Shown here: piece after piece, positions 17,905 to 26,738 of the stretch
Layout: each line of letters opens with the position of its first letter
Position numbering within the stretch: position 1 is the first letter of the stretch
NCBI RefSeq assembly: GCF_001750165.1
Contig: NZ_CP015411.1
Coordinates: 3,820,501 to 3,884,500 of the forward strand
Direction: 5' to 3'
DNA: 64,000 nt
DNA from: Pseudoalteromonas luteoviolacea
GTDB taxonomy: Bacteria; Pseudomonadota; Gammaproteobacteria; Enterobacterales; Alteromonadaceae
Notes under the pieces: generated by a model
Database searches by the model: none
What the model was told of the DNA's origin: nothing
The model's input: only the letters and a program-made list of their open reading frames with translations
Program-made: the position numbers and the translations under genes

Positions 17905-18015
17905 AAATCAATCCTTAAATATTTACTGATAAAACTTATATTACTGATCTTGTTAAGTAAAACGAGTCCCTTCGTTTACTTGAAGCAACGGATCCTTCGT
18001 ATAATTTAAAAGCGG

Positions 18016-18354
18016 GTCCTGTCGCTTTTTGCCAAAATACGCATCCTGTCGCTTTTTGCCAAAATACACGTCCTGTCGCTTTTTGCCAAAATACGCATCC
18101 TGTCGCTTTTTACCAAAATACGCATCCTGTCGCTTTTTACCAAAATACGCATCCTGTCGCTTTTTACCAAAATACGCATCCTGTCGCTTTTTGCCAAAAT
18201 ACGCGTCCTGTCGATTTTTGCCAAAATACGCGTCCTGTCGATTTTTGCCAAAATACGCGTCCTGTCGATTTTTGCCAAAATACGCGTCCTGTCGATTTTT
18301 GCCAAAATACGCGTCCTGTCACTTTTTGCCAAAATGCGCGTCCTATCGCTTTTA
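18016..18354. repeat. 27-bp minisatellite, 12 full copies plus a 15-base partial copy
   Basis: The unit is GTCCTGTCGCTTTTTGCC followed by AAAATACGC, repeated head to tail at 18016, 18043 and so on up to a partial copy starting at 18340. Copies differ at a few positions in blocks: TACCA versus TGCCA in copies 4-6, TCGATTTT versus TCGCTTTT in copies 8-11, which shows growth by duplication of neighbours. The period is a multiple of three and both strands lack stops across it, giving frames of 119 (plus) and 122 (minus) codons with nine-residue repeats (PKYASCRFL and SDRTRILAK types). Two decayed units seem to precede it (from 17966 and 17992). There are no unique spacers, so it is not CRISPR. 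Whether either frame is translated is unknown. Confidence 0.93.
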
Positions 18355-18439
18355 TTCAGCCAATACTCCTTCACACTTAATTCAATAAACGCAATAAAAA
18401 ACCAAAAATAACACGCTGAGCTAATTAATTTAAAAAAAC

Positions 18440-21400
18440 TTAATGAAAGTTCCTTGATTGAGCATCAAAGCCAAGTAAAAGCTGGCTTCTATCAATTAAC
18501 CGCCCTGCGATAACATGAATAACATCGCCTTCTTTTTCAACAATTCCTTTCACTTCCAATAACTTTGCACCTAGATAAGCTTGCTTTTGTGCTCTGGCAG
18601 TCCCAGCCCAGACCACCACATTGATATTTCCTGTATCATCTTCAAGGGTAAAAAAGGTTACACCTGCCGCTGTACCCGGGGATTGCTTACCTGTTACTAC
18701 GCCAATGACTGTAACCACACTTTTATGCGATTTTTCGCAAAGCTCATTCATTCTAGTAAATGCCTTAAGCGCTCCTTTTTCATCTAGTAAGGTGATTGGG
18801 TGTTTATTCAAACTGATCCCTGTCGCTGTATAATCTTCCAATAAATTCTCAAAGTCGTTCGGTGATTGAATATCTACCGTTTGTGCAAAAGGTAACTCAA
18901 TAAATAGTGGCAATGTCACCTCTTGATTCATTAACTGCCAGCGAGCACGATATCTATTATGACTAAAACCCTTCAATGCATTGGCCGATGCAAGACGTTC
19001 AAGCGACCCTTTATCTACGCCTAATTCAGATAAACCTTGAATATTGATATAGCCATTGGCTGGGCGCTCATCAACAATTAAAGTTGCTATTGATTGATTC
19101 AGCCCTTTAATGATCCTAAGCCCTAATTGAATCGCCCATTGACCTTCAACTTGGCAAACAGAGTGATCATAACTAGATTGGTTCACGCATACAGGAAGAA
19201 TTGTGACATGATGTCGTTTTGCATCCTGAAGCAACTGAGACGCGCTATAAAACCCCATCGGTAAACTATTTAGTAAAGAAGCATAAAACATGGCTGGATA
19301 ATAATACTTTAGCCAAGAAGACGCATACGCTAACACAGCAAAAGAGGCAGAATGACTCTCTGGAAAGCCATATTCACCAAACCCACAGATCTGCTCAAAA
19401 AGCCGCTCAGCAAATTGATGTTCATACCCCCGTTCAGTCATGCCTTTCAGTAATTTATCCTTGAACTGCATCAACTCACCTGTCTTTTTCCAAGATGCCA
19501 TAGCACGCCTTAGTTGATCCGCCTCCCCTCCAGTAAACCCAGCAGCTACCATCGCAAGCTTTATGACTTGTTCTTGAAATATAGGCACGCCAAGGGTGCG
19601 CTCGAGCACGGCTTTAACGGCTTCAGAGGGGTAAGATACTTCTTCCTCTCCATGACGACGCTTCAAAAAGGGGTGCACCATATCACCTTGAATAGGGCCT
19701 GGACGAACAATAGCGATTTGCACGACTAAATCGTAGTAACAGCGTGGTTTTAACCTAGGAAGCATGCTCATTTGAGCACGAGATTCAATTTGAAATACCC
19801 CAACTGTGTCTGCTTTTTGTATCATTTCATACACTTTAGGATCATCTTGGCGCTGTGTTAACTGAGCAATGCTTAGTCTACAGCCAGTATGCTTATACAC
19901 CATTTCAAATGTTTTTCTGATAGCACTGAGCATGCCCAATGCCAATACATCTACTTTTAACAATGCAAGACTTTCTAAATCATCTTTATCCCATTGGATC
20001 ACTGTGCGCTCAGGCATGGATGCATTTTCAATCGGTACCAGATCATGCAAAGGGCCCGCAGAAATCACAAAGCCACCAACATGCTGCGATAAATGTCTGG
20101 GAAAGCCAGTAATTTCATTCACTAACTCAATAAACTGTGCACCTTTTAACGAATCAGGCGCAAGTCCCAACTCGACAATTTGTGCCTGCCAATTTAACCC
20201 TCGATCACGTCGATTAACATTTTTAATAAAATATGTCAGTTGCGATTCACTGATACCGAGCGCTTTGCCTACATCCCGAACAGCACTTTTAAACCGGTAA
20301 GTGATCACTGTGGCAGCCAGCGCCGCACGTTTTCGACCATATTTTTGATAAATATATTGAATCACTTCTTCACGCCTTTGATGTTCAAAATCAACATCAA
20401 TATCTGGCGGTTCATTGCGTTCACGACTAATAAAACGTTCAAATAATACAGCCACTTGACGGGGATCCACTGCGGTGATCTCCAGACAGTAGCACACCAC
20501 AGAGTTAGCTGCAGACCCCCGCCCTTGATATAAAATCCCCTGCGCTTTCGCGAACATGACAATGTCATAAATTGTTAAGAAAAAGTACGGATAATCCAAC
20601 TCCTCGATGAGTTTCAACTCTTTTTCTATAATTTTTGCAATATCTGTTGGTAGTCCATCAACAAACCTGCGCTTTGAGCCTTGTGCTACGAGTTTACGTA
20701 AGTATTGCATCGCGGTTTGACCTTTTGGCACTAATTCGCTCGGATACTGATAACGCAACTCATCTAAATTAAAATGGCACTGTTTGGCTATTTTGTTTGT
20801 TTCATCCAACCAAGATGGCTTAAATAACTTCGCGATTTTATCTTTGGCACGCATCGAACGTTCACAATTCACTAATAGCTGTGCTTTGCATTCTTCAACA
20901 CTTTTGTTGGATTTAACTGCTGTTAATACATGTTGAAGTCGAGTTCTATTCGCGCTGTGCATTAATACCGCGCCAACAGCACACAGGGGTAATTCAAATT
21001 GCTCGGATAATATTTCACAGCGTTGGATGTATCGCTTCTCAAGGTTGCTTAAGTCTCTTTGAACTCCAATCCAAGTACGTTTTGGGTGATGACGTGTGAG
21101 CAGCTTTCCCCATTCTTCATCTTTTGGCATACCTTGTGGTAACCAAAGGATAAAGCAATGCTTTAATGATAATAAGTCCCAATTTTCAAGTTGATACGCT
21201 CCTTTAGTTGCACGGCGTCTGGCATTGCTGATCACTCGGCATAGTTCGCTATAAGCTGCTTTATTTGGACAGAGTAGTACCACTTTTAATGACTCAAAAC
21301 GCAAGACACTGCCAATAATAAGCTGTATATCCAGTTTGGTGTTTTTAATCAAAGTGTGCGCGCGAACAACGCCTGCCAGTGAACATTCATCTGTGATCGC

Positions 21401-21508
21401 CAATGCAGAGTAGCCTAAAAAGTGCGCCTGTTTCACCAACTCTTCTGGATGAGATGCCCCTTCTAAAAAAGAGAAGTTACTTTGACAAAAAAGCTCTGCA
21501 TATTGCAT
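18440..21508 (-). CDS. dnaE2: Error-prone DNA polymerase III alpha subunit, DnaE2/ImuC
   Basis: The polymerase of the ImuA-ImuB-DnaE2 translesion complex. Residues 1-210 are a PHP domain (opening YAELFCQSNFSFLEGASHPE, then ITDECSLAG). Family C polymerase motifs include GRGSAANSVVCYCL near 340 and PDIDVDFEHQRREEV near 370 with the catalytic aspartates, then HVGGFVIS and FGEYGFPESHSASFA. The helix-hairpin-helix and OB-fold region (VVTVIGVVTGKQSPGTAAGV) closes the protein. The length of 1022 aa is typical for DnaE2, shorter than replicative DnaE. ATG 21508 shares one base with the imuB stop (TGATG), so translation is coupled. The transcript is SOS-controlled from the LexA box at 23632. Confidence 0.96.
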   Translation of the reverse strand: MQYAELFCQSNFSFLEGASHPEELVKQAHFLGYSALAITDECSLAGVVRAHTLIKNTKLDIQLIIGSVLRFESLKVVLLCPNKAAYSELCRVISNARRRATKGAYQLENWDLLSLKHCFILWLPQGMPKDEEWGKLLTRHHPKRTWIGVQRDLSNLEKRYIQRCEILSEQFELPLCAVGAVLMHSANRTRLQHVLTAVKSNKSVEECKAQLLVNCERSMRAKDKIAKLFKPSWLDETNKIAKQCHFNLDELRYQYPSELVPKGQTAMQYLRKLVAQGSKRRFVDGLPTDIAKIIEKELKLIEELDYPYFFLTIYDIVMFAKAQGILYQGRGSAANSVVCYCLEITAVDPRQVAVLFERFISRERNEPPDIDVDFEHQRREEVIQYIYQKYGRKRAALAATVITYRFKSAVRDVGKALGISESQLTYFIKNVNRRDRGLNWQAQIVELGLAPDSLKGAQFIELVNEITGFPRHLSQHVGGFVISAGPLHDLVPIENASMPERTVIQWDKDDLESLALLKVDVLALGMLSAIRKTFEMVYKHTGCRLSIAQLTQRQDDPKVYEMIQKADTVGVFQIESRAQMSMLPRLKPRCYYDLVVQIAIVRPGPIQGDMVHPFLKRRHGEEEVSYPSEAVKAVLERTLGVPIFQEQVIKLAMVAAGFTGGEADQLRRAMASWKKTGELMQFKDKLLKGMTERGYEHQFAERLFEQICGFGEYGFPESHSASFAVLAYASSWLKYYYPAMFYASLLNSLPMGFYSASQLLQDAKRHHVTILPVCVNQSSYDHSVCQVEGQWAIQLGLRIIKGLNQSIATLIVDERPANGYINIQGLSELGVDKGSLERLASANALKGFSHNRYRARWQLMNQEVTLPLFIELPFAQTVDIQSPNDFENLLEDYTATGISLNKHPITLLDEKGALKAFTRMNELCEKSHKSVVTVIGVVTGKQSPGTAAGVTFFTLEDDTGNINVVVWAGTARAQKQAYLGAKLLEVKGIVEKEGDVIHVIAGRLIDRSQLLLGFDAQSRNFH

Positions 21509-22920
21509 CAGCTAAATATTCCATGAATAAACCAGCGCTGTTGCCTATCTTTAAATATCCATAAGCGCCTAAACTGCTCATCTTGTGCGATAAAGTAGTC
21601 TCGCTCAATTTCATGCCCATCCCACCAGCCCGTTGAGATCCGTTCGGGACCTTGTAATAGCATAACCTTGTTATGAAGCGGCTGAATTTGAGCCAGCAAA
21701 AAATTAGGCCTAAGTAATGGCGCTGACTTCTCAGTGACTGAAGGTTTCGAACATTGTAATCTCGGCTCACAGTGGTTTGTAGCATACTCGGGACGCGCAT
21801 CTGGCATGGTTTGTATTCCATGTATCGCGCCTTCTCCTAACTTTGCGCGCAGTACGCTGAGCAGGTCTGCTCTCGACATGGTACCAATTGGCTCAGAAAA
21901 TAAATCATCATTGTGATTAGATGGTTCACAAAACTTATCCACTCTTAAAGTGATGGCTTGCAAAGGTGCAGATAGCTGCGTTCGTTCAAGCACTAGGTGA
22001 CATAAATCTTGCCATTTTTGAGCCCGGTACTCACCTTGCGAACTCCCGACTTTTAAAACGATTGCTTCGGTGTCCCTTTGTACCAAGGTCAGTGCTATTT
22101 CATGCGTTAATTTATCACGTGACTTTAAGAACTCTTCAAGTTGTTGTAATAACTTATAAAGTGGCTTTGTCAAATAGGAAAGGTTTTCTAATTCAAACAG
22201 TAAGGTGATGTCACGCTGAAATATCTGCGGTGGCTGATAAAATTCGACAGGATGATGGAGTTTTCCTTGTAGCCTACCAACGTAATGAACTAGTTCAGTA
22301 TCAAAGCGCTTTCCCAGTTCAACCAAAGGAATATCTAACAGCGACTGTACAGTTTTAACACCAACTCGTTGTAGCTGTTGTTTTCGCCGCTCGCTAAACG
22401 CCAATGATCCTATCGGTAATTTACCTACCTCTGCAGACAAAGTTGCTTTATCTTCATCTATCTTATCAAACGCTGCTTGAGCAAGCAGCTGCGCCGCCAA
22501 AGGCGAGTATCCAAGGCCAAAATGATAGTACACTTGCTGTGACATAAGCCGCGTTTGAATAACTTTCCAATAATGTGCCAAGTTAGGATGCAAAGGCAGC
22601 ATATTAGATACTTTAAGCAATAAGCCATTAGGCGCTGAAATGTGAATTTCAGCCGTGTCTAAATACAAACATTGAGCCAGCTCTTGTATCCGCTGTTGTT
22701 CATTACGCTCTTTAAATTCATATACAGATAATGAGGTATTCATTGCTGCCGCCGTACCTAAACCCATACCGATATTTATACCGAGTTGCCGAGCAGCATC
22801 GTTTAACTGAACCACAACATGTTTTTTACTGGAGACTATAATCGTCGGTGGCATCAACGCATCTTGCGCTAACAAACCATCTAACTGTAGCTGAGGAAAA
22901 TGTAAGTAAAGCCAAAGCAC
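21508..22920 (-). CDS. imuB: ImuB, inactive Y-family polymerase-like protein
   Basis: Adapter of the mutasome: it links ImuA and DnaE2 and, in studied species, the beta clamp. The fold is DinB/UmuC-like, but the N-terminal strand LWLYLHFPQLQLD has no catalytic DxD, matching the known loss of activity. Residues 150-235 form the fingers and helix-hairpin-helix part (VGVKTVQSLLDIPLVELGKRF), and the C-terminal RWFIHGIFS is the conserved end of the family (R-W-x-x-H-G-x-F). I chose GTG 22920 because it yields the standard LWLxLHFPQL opening and falls 8 bases after the imuA stop, while the longer frame to 22983 would overlap imuA. Confidence 0.93.
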   Translation of the reverse strand: MLWLYLHFPQLQLDGLLAQDALMPPTIIVSSKKHVVVQLNDAARQLGINIGMGLGTAAAMNTSLSVYEFKERNEQQRIQELAQCLYLDTAEIHISAPNGLLLKVSNMLPLHPNLAHYWKVIQTRLMSQQVYYHFGLGYSPLAAQLLAQAAFDKIDEDKATLSAEVGKLPIGSLAFSERRKQQLQRVGVKTVQSLLDIPLVELGKRFDTELVHYVGRLQGKLHHPVEFYQPPQIFQRDITLLFELENLSYLTKPLYKLLQQLEEFLKSRDKLTHEIALTLVQRDTEAIVLKVGSSQGEYRAQKWQDLCHLVLERTQLSAPLQAITLRVDKFCEPSNHNDDLFSEPIGTMSRADLLSVLRAKLGEGAIHGIQTMPDARPEYATNHCEPRLQCSKPSVTEKSAPLLRPNFLLAQIQPLHNKVMLLQGPERISTGWWDGHEIERDYFIAQDEQFRRLWIFKDRQQRWFIHGIFS

Positions 22921-22927
22921 TTTTCTT

Positions 22928-23620
22928 TTACCTACTGATACTGCGTACAAAAGGCAAAACTTGCCCTGACTGCTCAGACTCATCTCGAAGGATAAGCTGT
23001 GGCCAAAGCTGGGGCCATGTCAGTGTGATTTTGGGTTTGGCCCAACCACCTTTCAATTTAGTCACTTTAATATCCAGCCCTTCTCCCCTTGGGGACAACT
23101 GCATAGATAAACTCACGGGTAATGAACCGCCTTGAGCAGGATTACAACGTAATAAGCAACACAAGCTTTGCCCAGTTTGTGCACTCAAAATTAGCCGTTT
23201 TACCTGATGTATTTGTAGCTCTTGATGCCACAACAATACACTGCTGCAAACACCGCTTTTTAGACATTGCTCAGCAGCCCAAAGTGCTTCCGTCGGATCC
23301 GATATTGAAAGCACCCAAACTAACTCTGTCACTATATTTTGATGTAATAATGCGTGAGCATTCACATTAGCGGGCGGGTTTATCATCACACAAAGGCGTG
23401 ATTGCTCGCGGATGAAAGGCAACAATAAGGCCACTTCTCCAATACCGACTTGGCATTGGATATCGACGATACCGGGTATAGGAAAACCACCTTCAAGGCA
23501 GGTATCCAATGTTTCATAACCGGTACTTTGCTTCTCAACTGATCGCTGAGACAAAGGCGCATTATCAGTCCCATGCCATACGAGATTCTGATGCTGTAAA
23601 AAATCAATTAAATTGGCCAT
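22928..23620 (-). CDS. imuA: ImuA, RecA/SulA-like mutasome protein
   Basis: First gene of the SOS cassette. It resembles RecA around GYETLDTCLEGGFPIPGIVD (near residues 33-52) and following strands, but the Walker A lysine/threonine are missing (QCQVGIGEVAL), as in known ImuA proteins that bind RecA without being a recombinase. Residues 120-230 continue with a RecA-like core and end in a basic tail. The start is ATG 23620: the longer frame runs back through the LexA box into promoter DNA. The LexA box ends 12 bases before this start. The protein is 230 aa, close to the family norm. Confidence 0.9.
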   Translation of the reverse strand: MANLIDFLQHQNLVWHGTDNAPLSQRSVEKQSTGYETLDTCLEGGFPIPGIVDIQCQVGIGEVALLLPFIREQSRLCVMINPPANVNAHALLHQNIVTELVWVLSISDPTEALWAAEQCLKSGVCSSVLLWHQELQIHQVKRLILSAQTGQSLCCLLRCNPAQGGSLPVSLSMQLSPRGEGLDIKVTKLKGGWAKPKITLTWPQLWPQLILRDESEQSGQVLPFVRSISR

Positions 23621-23631
23621 ATCACACACTT

Positions 23632-23651
23632 TACTGTATACATATACAGTA
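23632..23651 (-). promoter_or_regulatory. LexA (SOS) box of imuA-imuB-dnaE2
   Basis: TACTGTATACATATACAGTA is a perfect 20-bp palindrome matching the gammaproteobacterial LexA consensus (CTG, ten bases, CAG, with the alternating AT core). It lies 12-31 bases before the imuA start, so LexA would block transcription of the whole mutasome operon. It is also about 100 bases upstream of the divergent SRAP gene and could affect it too. Confidence 0.95.
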
Positions 23652-23753
23652 TTATAGATCATAGTTAAAAGTGCAAGTATGATCACTTCTTATCATTCAA
23701 CGCTAAACTAAAGTGAGCATCACTGATGTATGAAGTGAAGATTAGGAGTGAGT

Positions 23754-24449
23754 ATGTGCGGCCGACTCAATATCACTGATGACCCATTTGTGATCCAAAT
23801 TTTATTGGATTTAGGTATCGAAAACCCGATAGAAAAAGTTCAATTTTCTCGCTTCAAACGCGCGACAGATAAGATAAGTATCATATATCAAGAAAATAAC
23901 CAGCGTCTGCTCACCGATGCTATTTGGTGGTTGTTACTATCAGAAACGACAACAGGATTTAAGCCTTCAAAATATACGTCGTTTAACAGCCGATACGATA
24001 AACTCAATGTAAAAAGTAGTGCAGCATACCACCCATATAGGTACCAGCGCTGCATTGTGGTGGCAAAAGGGTTTGGCGAAACTCAAAATAATAAAGGAAA
24101 ACCCCAGCATTATCATGATTTTAAAGCACACAATGCAGCATTGTGCTTCGCAGGGTTATATAAAAAGTGGCTACATCCAATAACAGGAAAATATACTTTT
24201 TCTTGCTCAATTATAACCCTTCCCCCTCACCCTAAACTGAAGCCTTTTCACGATAAAGCCAGTCCATTGGTATTGCCACAACAGCCTGAGCTATTAAATA
24301 AATGGTTAGATGATAGCTACCATGAAGTCAGTGCATTTTCCCCTCTACTCACTCCATCTTTGCCACAAACACTTATTGCTCAGCAAATTGATAAGCCTAG
24401 TTTGTATAATCCAGTTAGCGAAGAAATTGTTATCGAACACGATCTCTAA
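23754..24449 (+). CDS. SRAP (HMCES/YedK) abasic-site-binding protein
   Basis: This family forms a covalent link with abasic sites in single-stranded DNA through the cysteine exposed after Met removal. Here the protein starts Met-Cys-Gly-Arg with ATG 23754, which puts Cys at position 2; the GTG 23748 in the same frame would bury it and is rejected. Other family residues can be placed: FNSRYDKLN (usual FNARxE), the glutamate in VAKGFGET (usual ADGFYEW), and a histidine in LKPFHDKASPLVLP. The sequence is more divergent than E. coli YedK. The length is 231 aa. It is divergent from the SOS mutasome, which also deals with lesion bypass, and shares its promoter region. Confidence 0.85.
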   Translation: MCGRLNITDDPFVIQILLDLGIENPIEKVQFSRFKRATDKISIIYQENNQRLLTDAIWWLLLSETTTGFKPSKYTSFNSRYDKLNVKSSAAYHPYRYQRCIVVAKGFGETQNNKGKPQHYHDFKAHNAALCFAGLYKKWLHPITGKYTFSCSIITLPPHPKLKPFHDKASPLVLPQQPELLNKWLDDSYHEVSAFSPLLTPSLPQTLIAQQIDKPSLYNPVSEEIVIEHDL

Positions 24450-24597
24450 CTTCTTTAACTGCATAAAAAACAAGCTTGCCTCGCAAAAAAAGCAATACTA
24501 AATCAGTATTTTTATTTGCAATTTAGAATAAATACTAAATATTTTATTTAGCCTACCGACAAGTGCTTTGAAATTACAACTAAATAAGGAAAGGAAA

Positions 24598-26127
24598 ATG
24601 AAAATTAAGCCTTTAGTGCTTGCTTTGGTCAGTTTATGTAGTAGTCAATCTTATGCTCAATCAATCGCACAACTCAACTTTGAACAATCCCTGGAAAACA
24701 TAACAGTGAACTATGGCGATGTGACTTCTATCGCGAGGACGAATATCAACCCAATCTCTGACCAGTATAGCCTTCAAATAAACGCATTGAGTCACTTTGA
24801 AATTGAGCGCTCTTTCGAGCTTAATCAAGCCTTTACAAAGTCTACCCCCTTCGAAGTCAGCTTTGACGTAAAGTTACCAGCGCTTGCAGATGCTCAATTT
24901 GCTCAAGATATTTTATTTTACACCTCTTTTACTATTGAATTTAATGATGGTAGCCAAATGCAAATATATGGCTCAGACGCACATGTTGTGCCACCACAAG
25001 CACAAAGCATCCATTCTTTTGATACTAAAACCACACTGCCAAAAAACAAAAAAATCAAACACGTATCCGTACAATGGAGCATGCATCTACTCGAAGAGAT
25101 GCCTGTCATCTTTGATAATATCTCGGCCACAATTGGTGAAAACCATGGTGAAACGAGTACCATGATCGCCCACTTCCCGATTCAGGGTAATTTTGAGTCT
25201 GCAACACAAGCACAGTTAAATACATACTTTAGGGATAATCCAACGCTCATTCACTTCCCAACAGAGTCAGGGCAAAGTGGTGTGCAAATTAACGCAGATG
25301 ACAACGGGCGCTTTAAATTAAAATTTGAAAAAAATAATCTATTTATTGTCCACTCAACGCCTGAATATTTAGCCACATATGTCACTTTACATAATCCAGG
25401 CAATAAGTCGCTTGCTGTCAATTTTTCAGGCCGTGCAGACTACACCAAAGAGCTCTCAGGGACTGCAAATACAATTGCAAACTATAACACACTCGTATTG
25501 GCTGCAAACGAAACCAAACGCGTACCTTTAGTGCTTGATTTCAGCGATGACTATTACACCTCAGCCATTTCATCCGTGTATTTTGAAATTGAATCAAACG
25601 ACCTCCTTGTGATCGATGACCTCGATATGTACAGTGCGTCGAACAAAATCGACGGTGCGATATATCAAGTATTGAATGATTATGAAGCTGGTCGCATTGA
25701 TTTCACAACCCGCTACCCCGATGATGTCTCAATCGCTATTGACCAAAACTCACCGCTGTATGGCGACAAGAGCCTCACGCTCTCTCTATCACCATGGCGA
25801 CAAGCAAGCTACTCACATTTTTTCCCATGGGGCGAGGAAGTGTTTGCAAATCAAATTCACACGCAATTAGACCTTAAAGCAACCCAAGCTGACTATGGCA
25901 AACCAATTCAAGTATGTACGGATGTTTATTACCATGGTGGTGAGCGCGCTTCATTTTGCGAAGAACGCGTATTAGGGAAAGGCAGTTTCCAAATAAACGA
26001 GATATATACGCTAGACCAAAGCAAAGCATTATATCGTTTACTAATTAGAGTACGATCATTTAGCAGCTCAACTGCCACTGTGAGTATTGATAATTTCTCA
26101 TTAAAATACTGGCGTCACTCTCAATAG
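24598..26127 (+). CDS. Secreted protein of unknown function with beta-sandwich-like repeats
   Basis: Residues 1-20 form a signal peptide (MKIKPLVLALVSLCSSQSYA). The mature 490 residues are beta-rich without a catalytic motif I recognise. Three segments look related, each with a short Phe/Tyr-rich strand followed by an I/V-D-N/D motif: near residues 20-195 (FEQSLENITVNYGD to VIFDNISATIG), near 230-365 (to LLVIDDLDMYSA) and near 370-505 (YEAGRIDFTTRY to VSIDNFSLKYW). This pattern is common in carbohydrate-binding beta-sandwiches, including the N-terminal parts of agarases, so sugar binding is possible. AAGGAAAGG lies just before ATG 24598. A terminator follows; the gene is monocistronic. Confidence 0.65.
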   Translation: MKIKPLVLALVSLCSSQSYAQSIAQLNFEQSLENITVNYGDVTSIARTNINPISDQYSLQINALSHFEIERSFELNQAFTKSTPFEVSFDVKLPALADAQFAQDILFYTSFTIEFNDGSQMQIYGSDAHVVPPQAQSIHSFDTKTTLPKNKKIKHVSVQWSMHLLEEMPVIFDNISATIGENHGETSTMIAHFPIQGNFESATQAQLNTYFRDNPTLIHFPTESGQSGVQINADDNGRFKLKFEKNNLFIVHSTPEYLATYVTLHNPGNKSLAVNFSGRADYTKELSGTANTIANYNTLVLAANETKRVPLVLDFSDDYYTSAISSVYFEIESNDLLVIDDLDMYSASNKIDGAIYQVLNDYEAGRIDFTTRYPDDVSIAIDQNSPLYGDKSLTLSLSPWRQASYSHFFPWGEEVFANQIHTQLDLKATQADYGKPIQVCTDVYYHGGERASFCEERVLGKGSFQINEIYTLDQSKALYRLLIRVRSFSSSTATVSIDNFSLKYWRHSQ

Positions 26128-26178
26128 GCTATAAACTTTGAGGCTATCTGACACTAGCTTCCAAGTTTGCATATAGAC

Positions 26179-26208
26179 AAAAAGCGGAGCCATATGGCTC
26201 CGCTTTTT
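26179..26208. terminator. Strong bidirectional-looking terminator
   Basis: AAAAAGCGGAGCCAT is followed directly by its perfect complement ATGGCTCCGCTTTTT, a 13-bp stem around a short loop with T-runs on both sides. It lies 52 bases after the secreted protein gene. Confidence 0.92.
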
Positions 26209-26720
26209 CTTAGCAAATTTCATTTTTTGATGTGGTAAACACACAATAACTTGAATTTATCACATCACAACCACCGACACACATTGTGCAAAAATGCCTC
26301 CTGCCTACTTAAACTAAGACGTCAATTGGCAAGTCAACTTTCTTGTTATTCAATTAAGCGAGTTTGTGATTTTTAGTTCTAACATTATTTGCAAAACCTT
26401 TTATTTTGCAACGGCGTAAAAGTATGCGGAAAATACAGTTACCAAATAAAAATAACTAAAATCAGGTACAAGTGCAAGTAATCAACGACCAAATAAGAAA
26501 ATAGAAAGAAAATATAAATATAATAATAAAACCATTTATTTCATAACCTTACAAAACCACACCATGTCTATCAAGGCATTAAAATGACCTAAGAAATAAT
26601 TCTGACACGATTTTGACAACGCAGTTTCACTTTTGGGAAATACACTACTTTCGTTCAGCAGGAAGCACCCCCGTCAATGTAAATTTTAGGGCTAAGTCAA
26701 CAAGGAGGAAAAGTCGTTAC
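26209..26720. other. Long AT-rich upstream region of the phosphatase gene, with a PHO-box-like repeat
   Basis: About 510 bases without a gene. At 26603-26607 and 26614-26618 TGACA occurs twice with an 11-base period; on the minus strand this reads TTGTCAA, AATC, GTGTCAG, which resembles one PHO-box unit (two TGTCA cores 11 bases apart). It faces away from the phosphatase, so its role is uncertain. AAGGAGG at 26702-26708 belongs to the leader of the next gene. No RNA gene is seen. Confidence 0.4.
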
Positions 26721-26738
26721 ATGCAGGAATCATTATGA
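26721..26738 (+). CDS. Possible five-codon leader peptide coupled to the phosphatase gene
   Basis: ATG 26721 reads Met-Gln-Glu-Ser-Leu and stops at TGA 26736-26738, which overlaps the phosphatase ATG at 26735 (ATGA). The strongest ribosome site in the region, AAGGAGG at 26702, is 12 bases before this ATG, while AGGAA within it serves the phosphatase start. It could tune translation by coupling, or be chance. Confidence 0.3.
   Translation: MQESL

Noticed and set aside
18006..18388. The minisatellite as a CRISPR array or as a certain protein-coding gene
   Set aside because: There are no spacers between units, so it is not CRISPR. The open frames on both strands follow from the repeat unit lacking stops; only the minus-strand frame has a GTG start, and nothing shows that it is translated.
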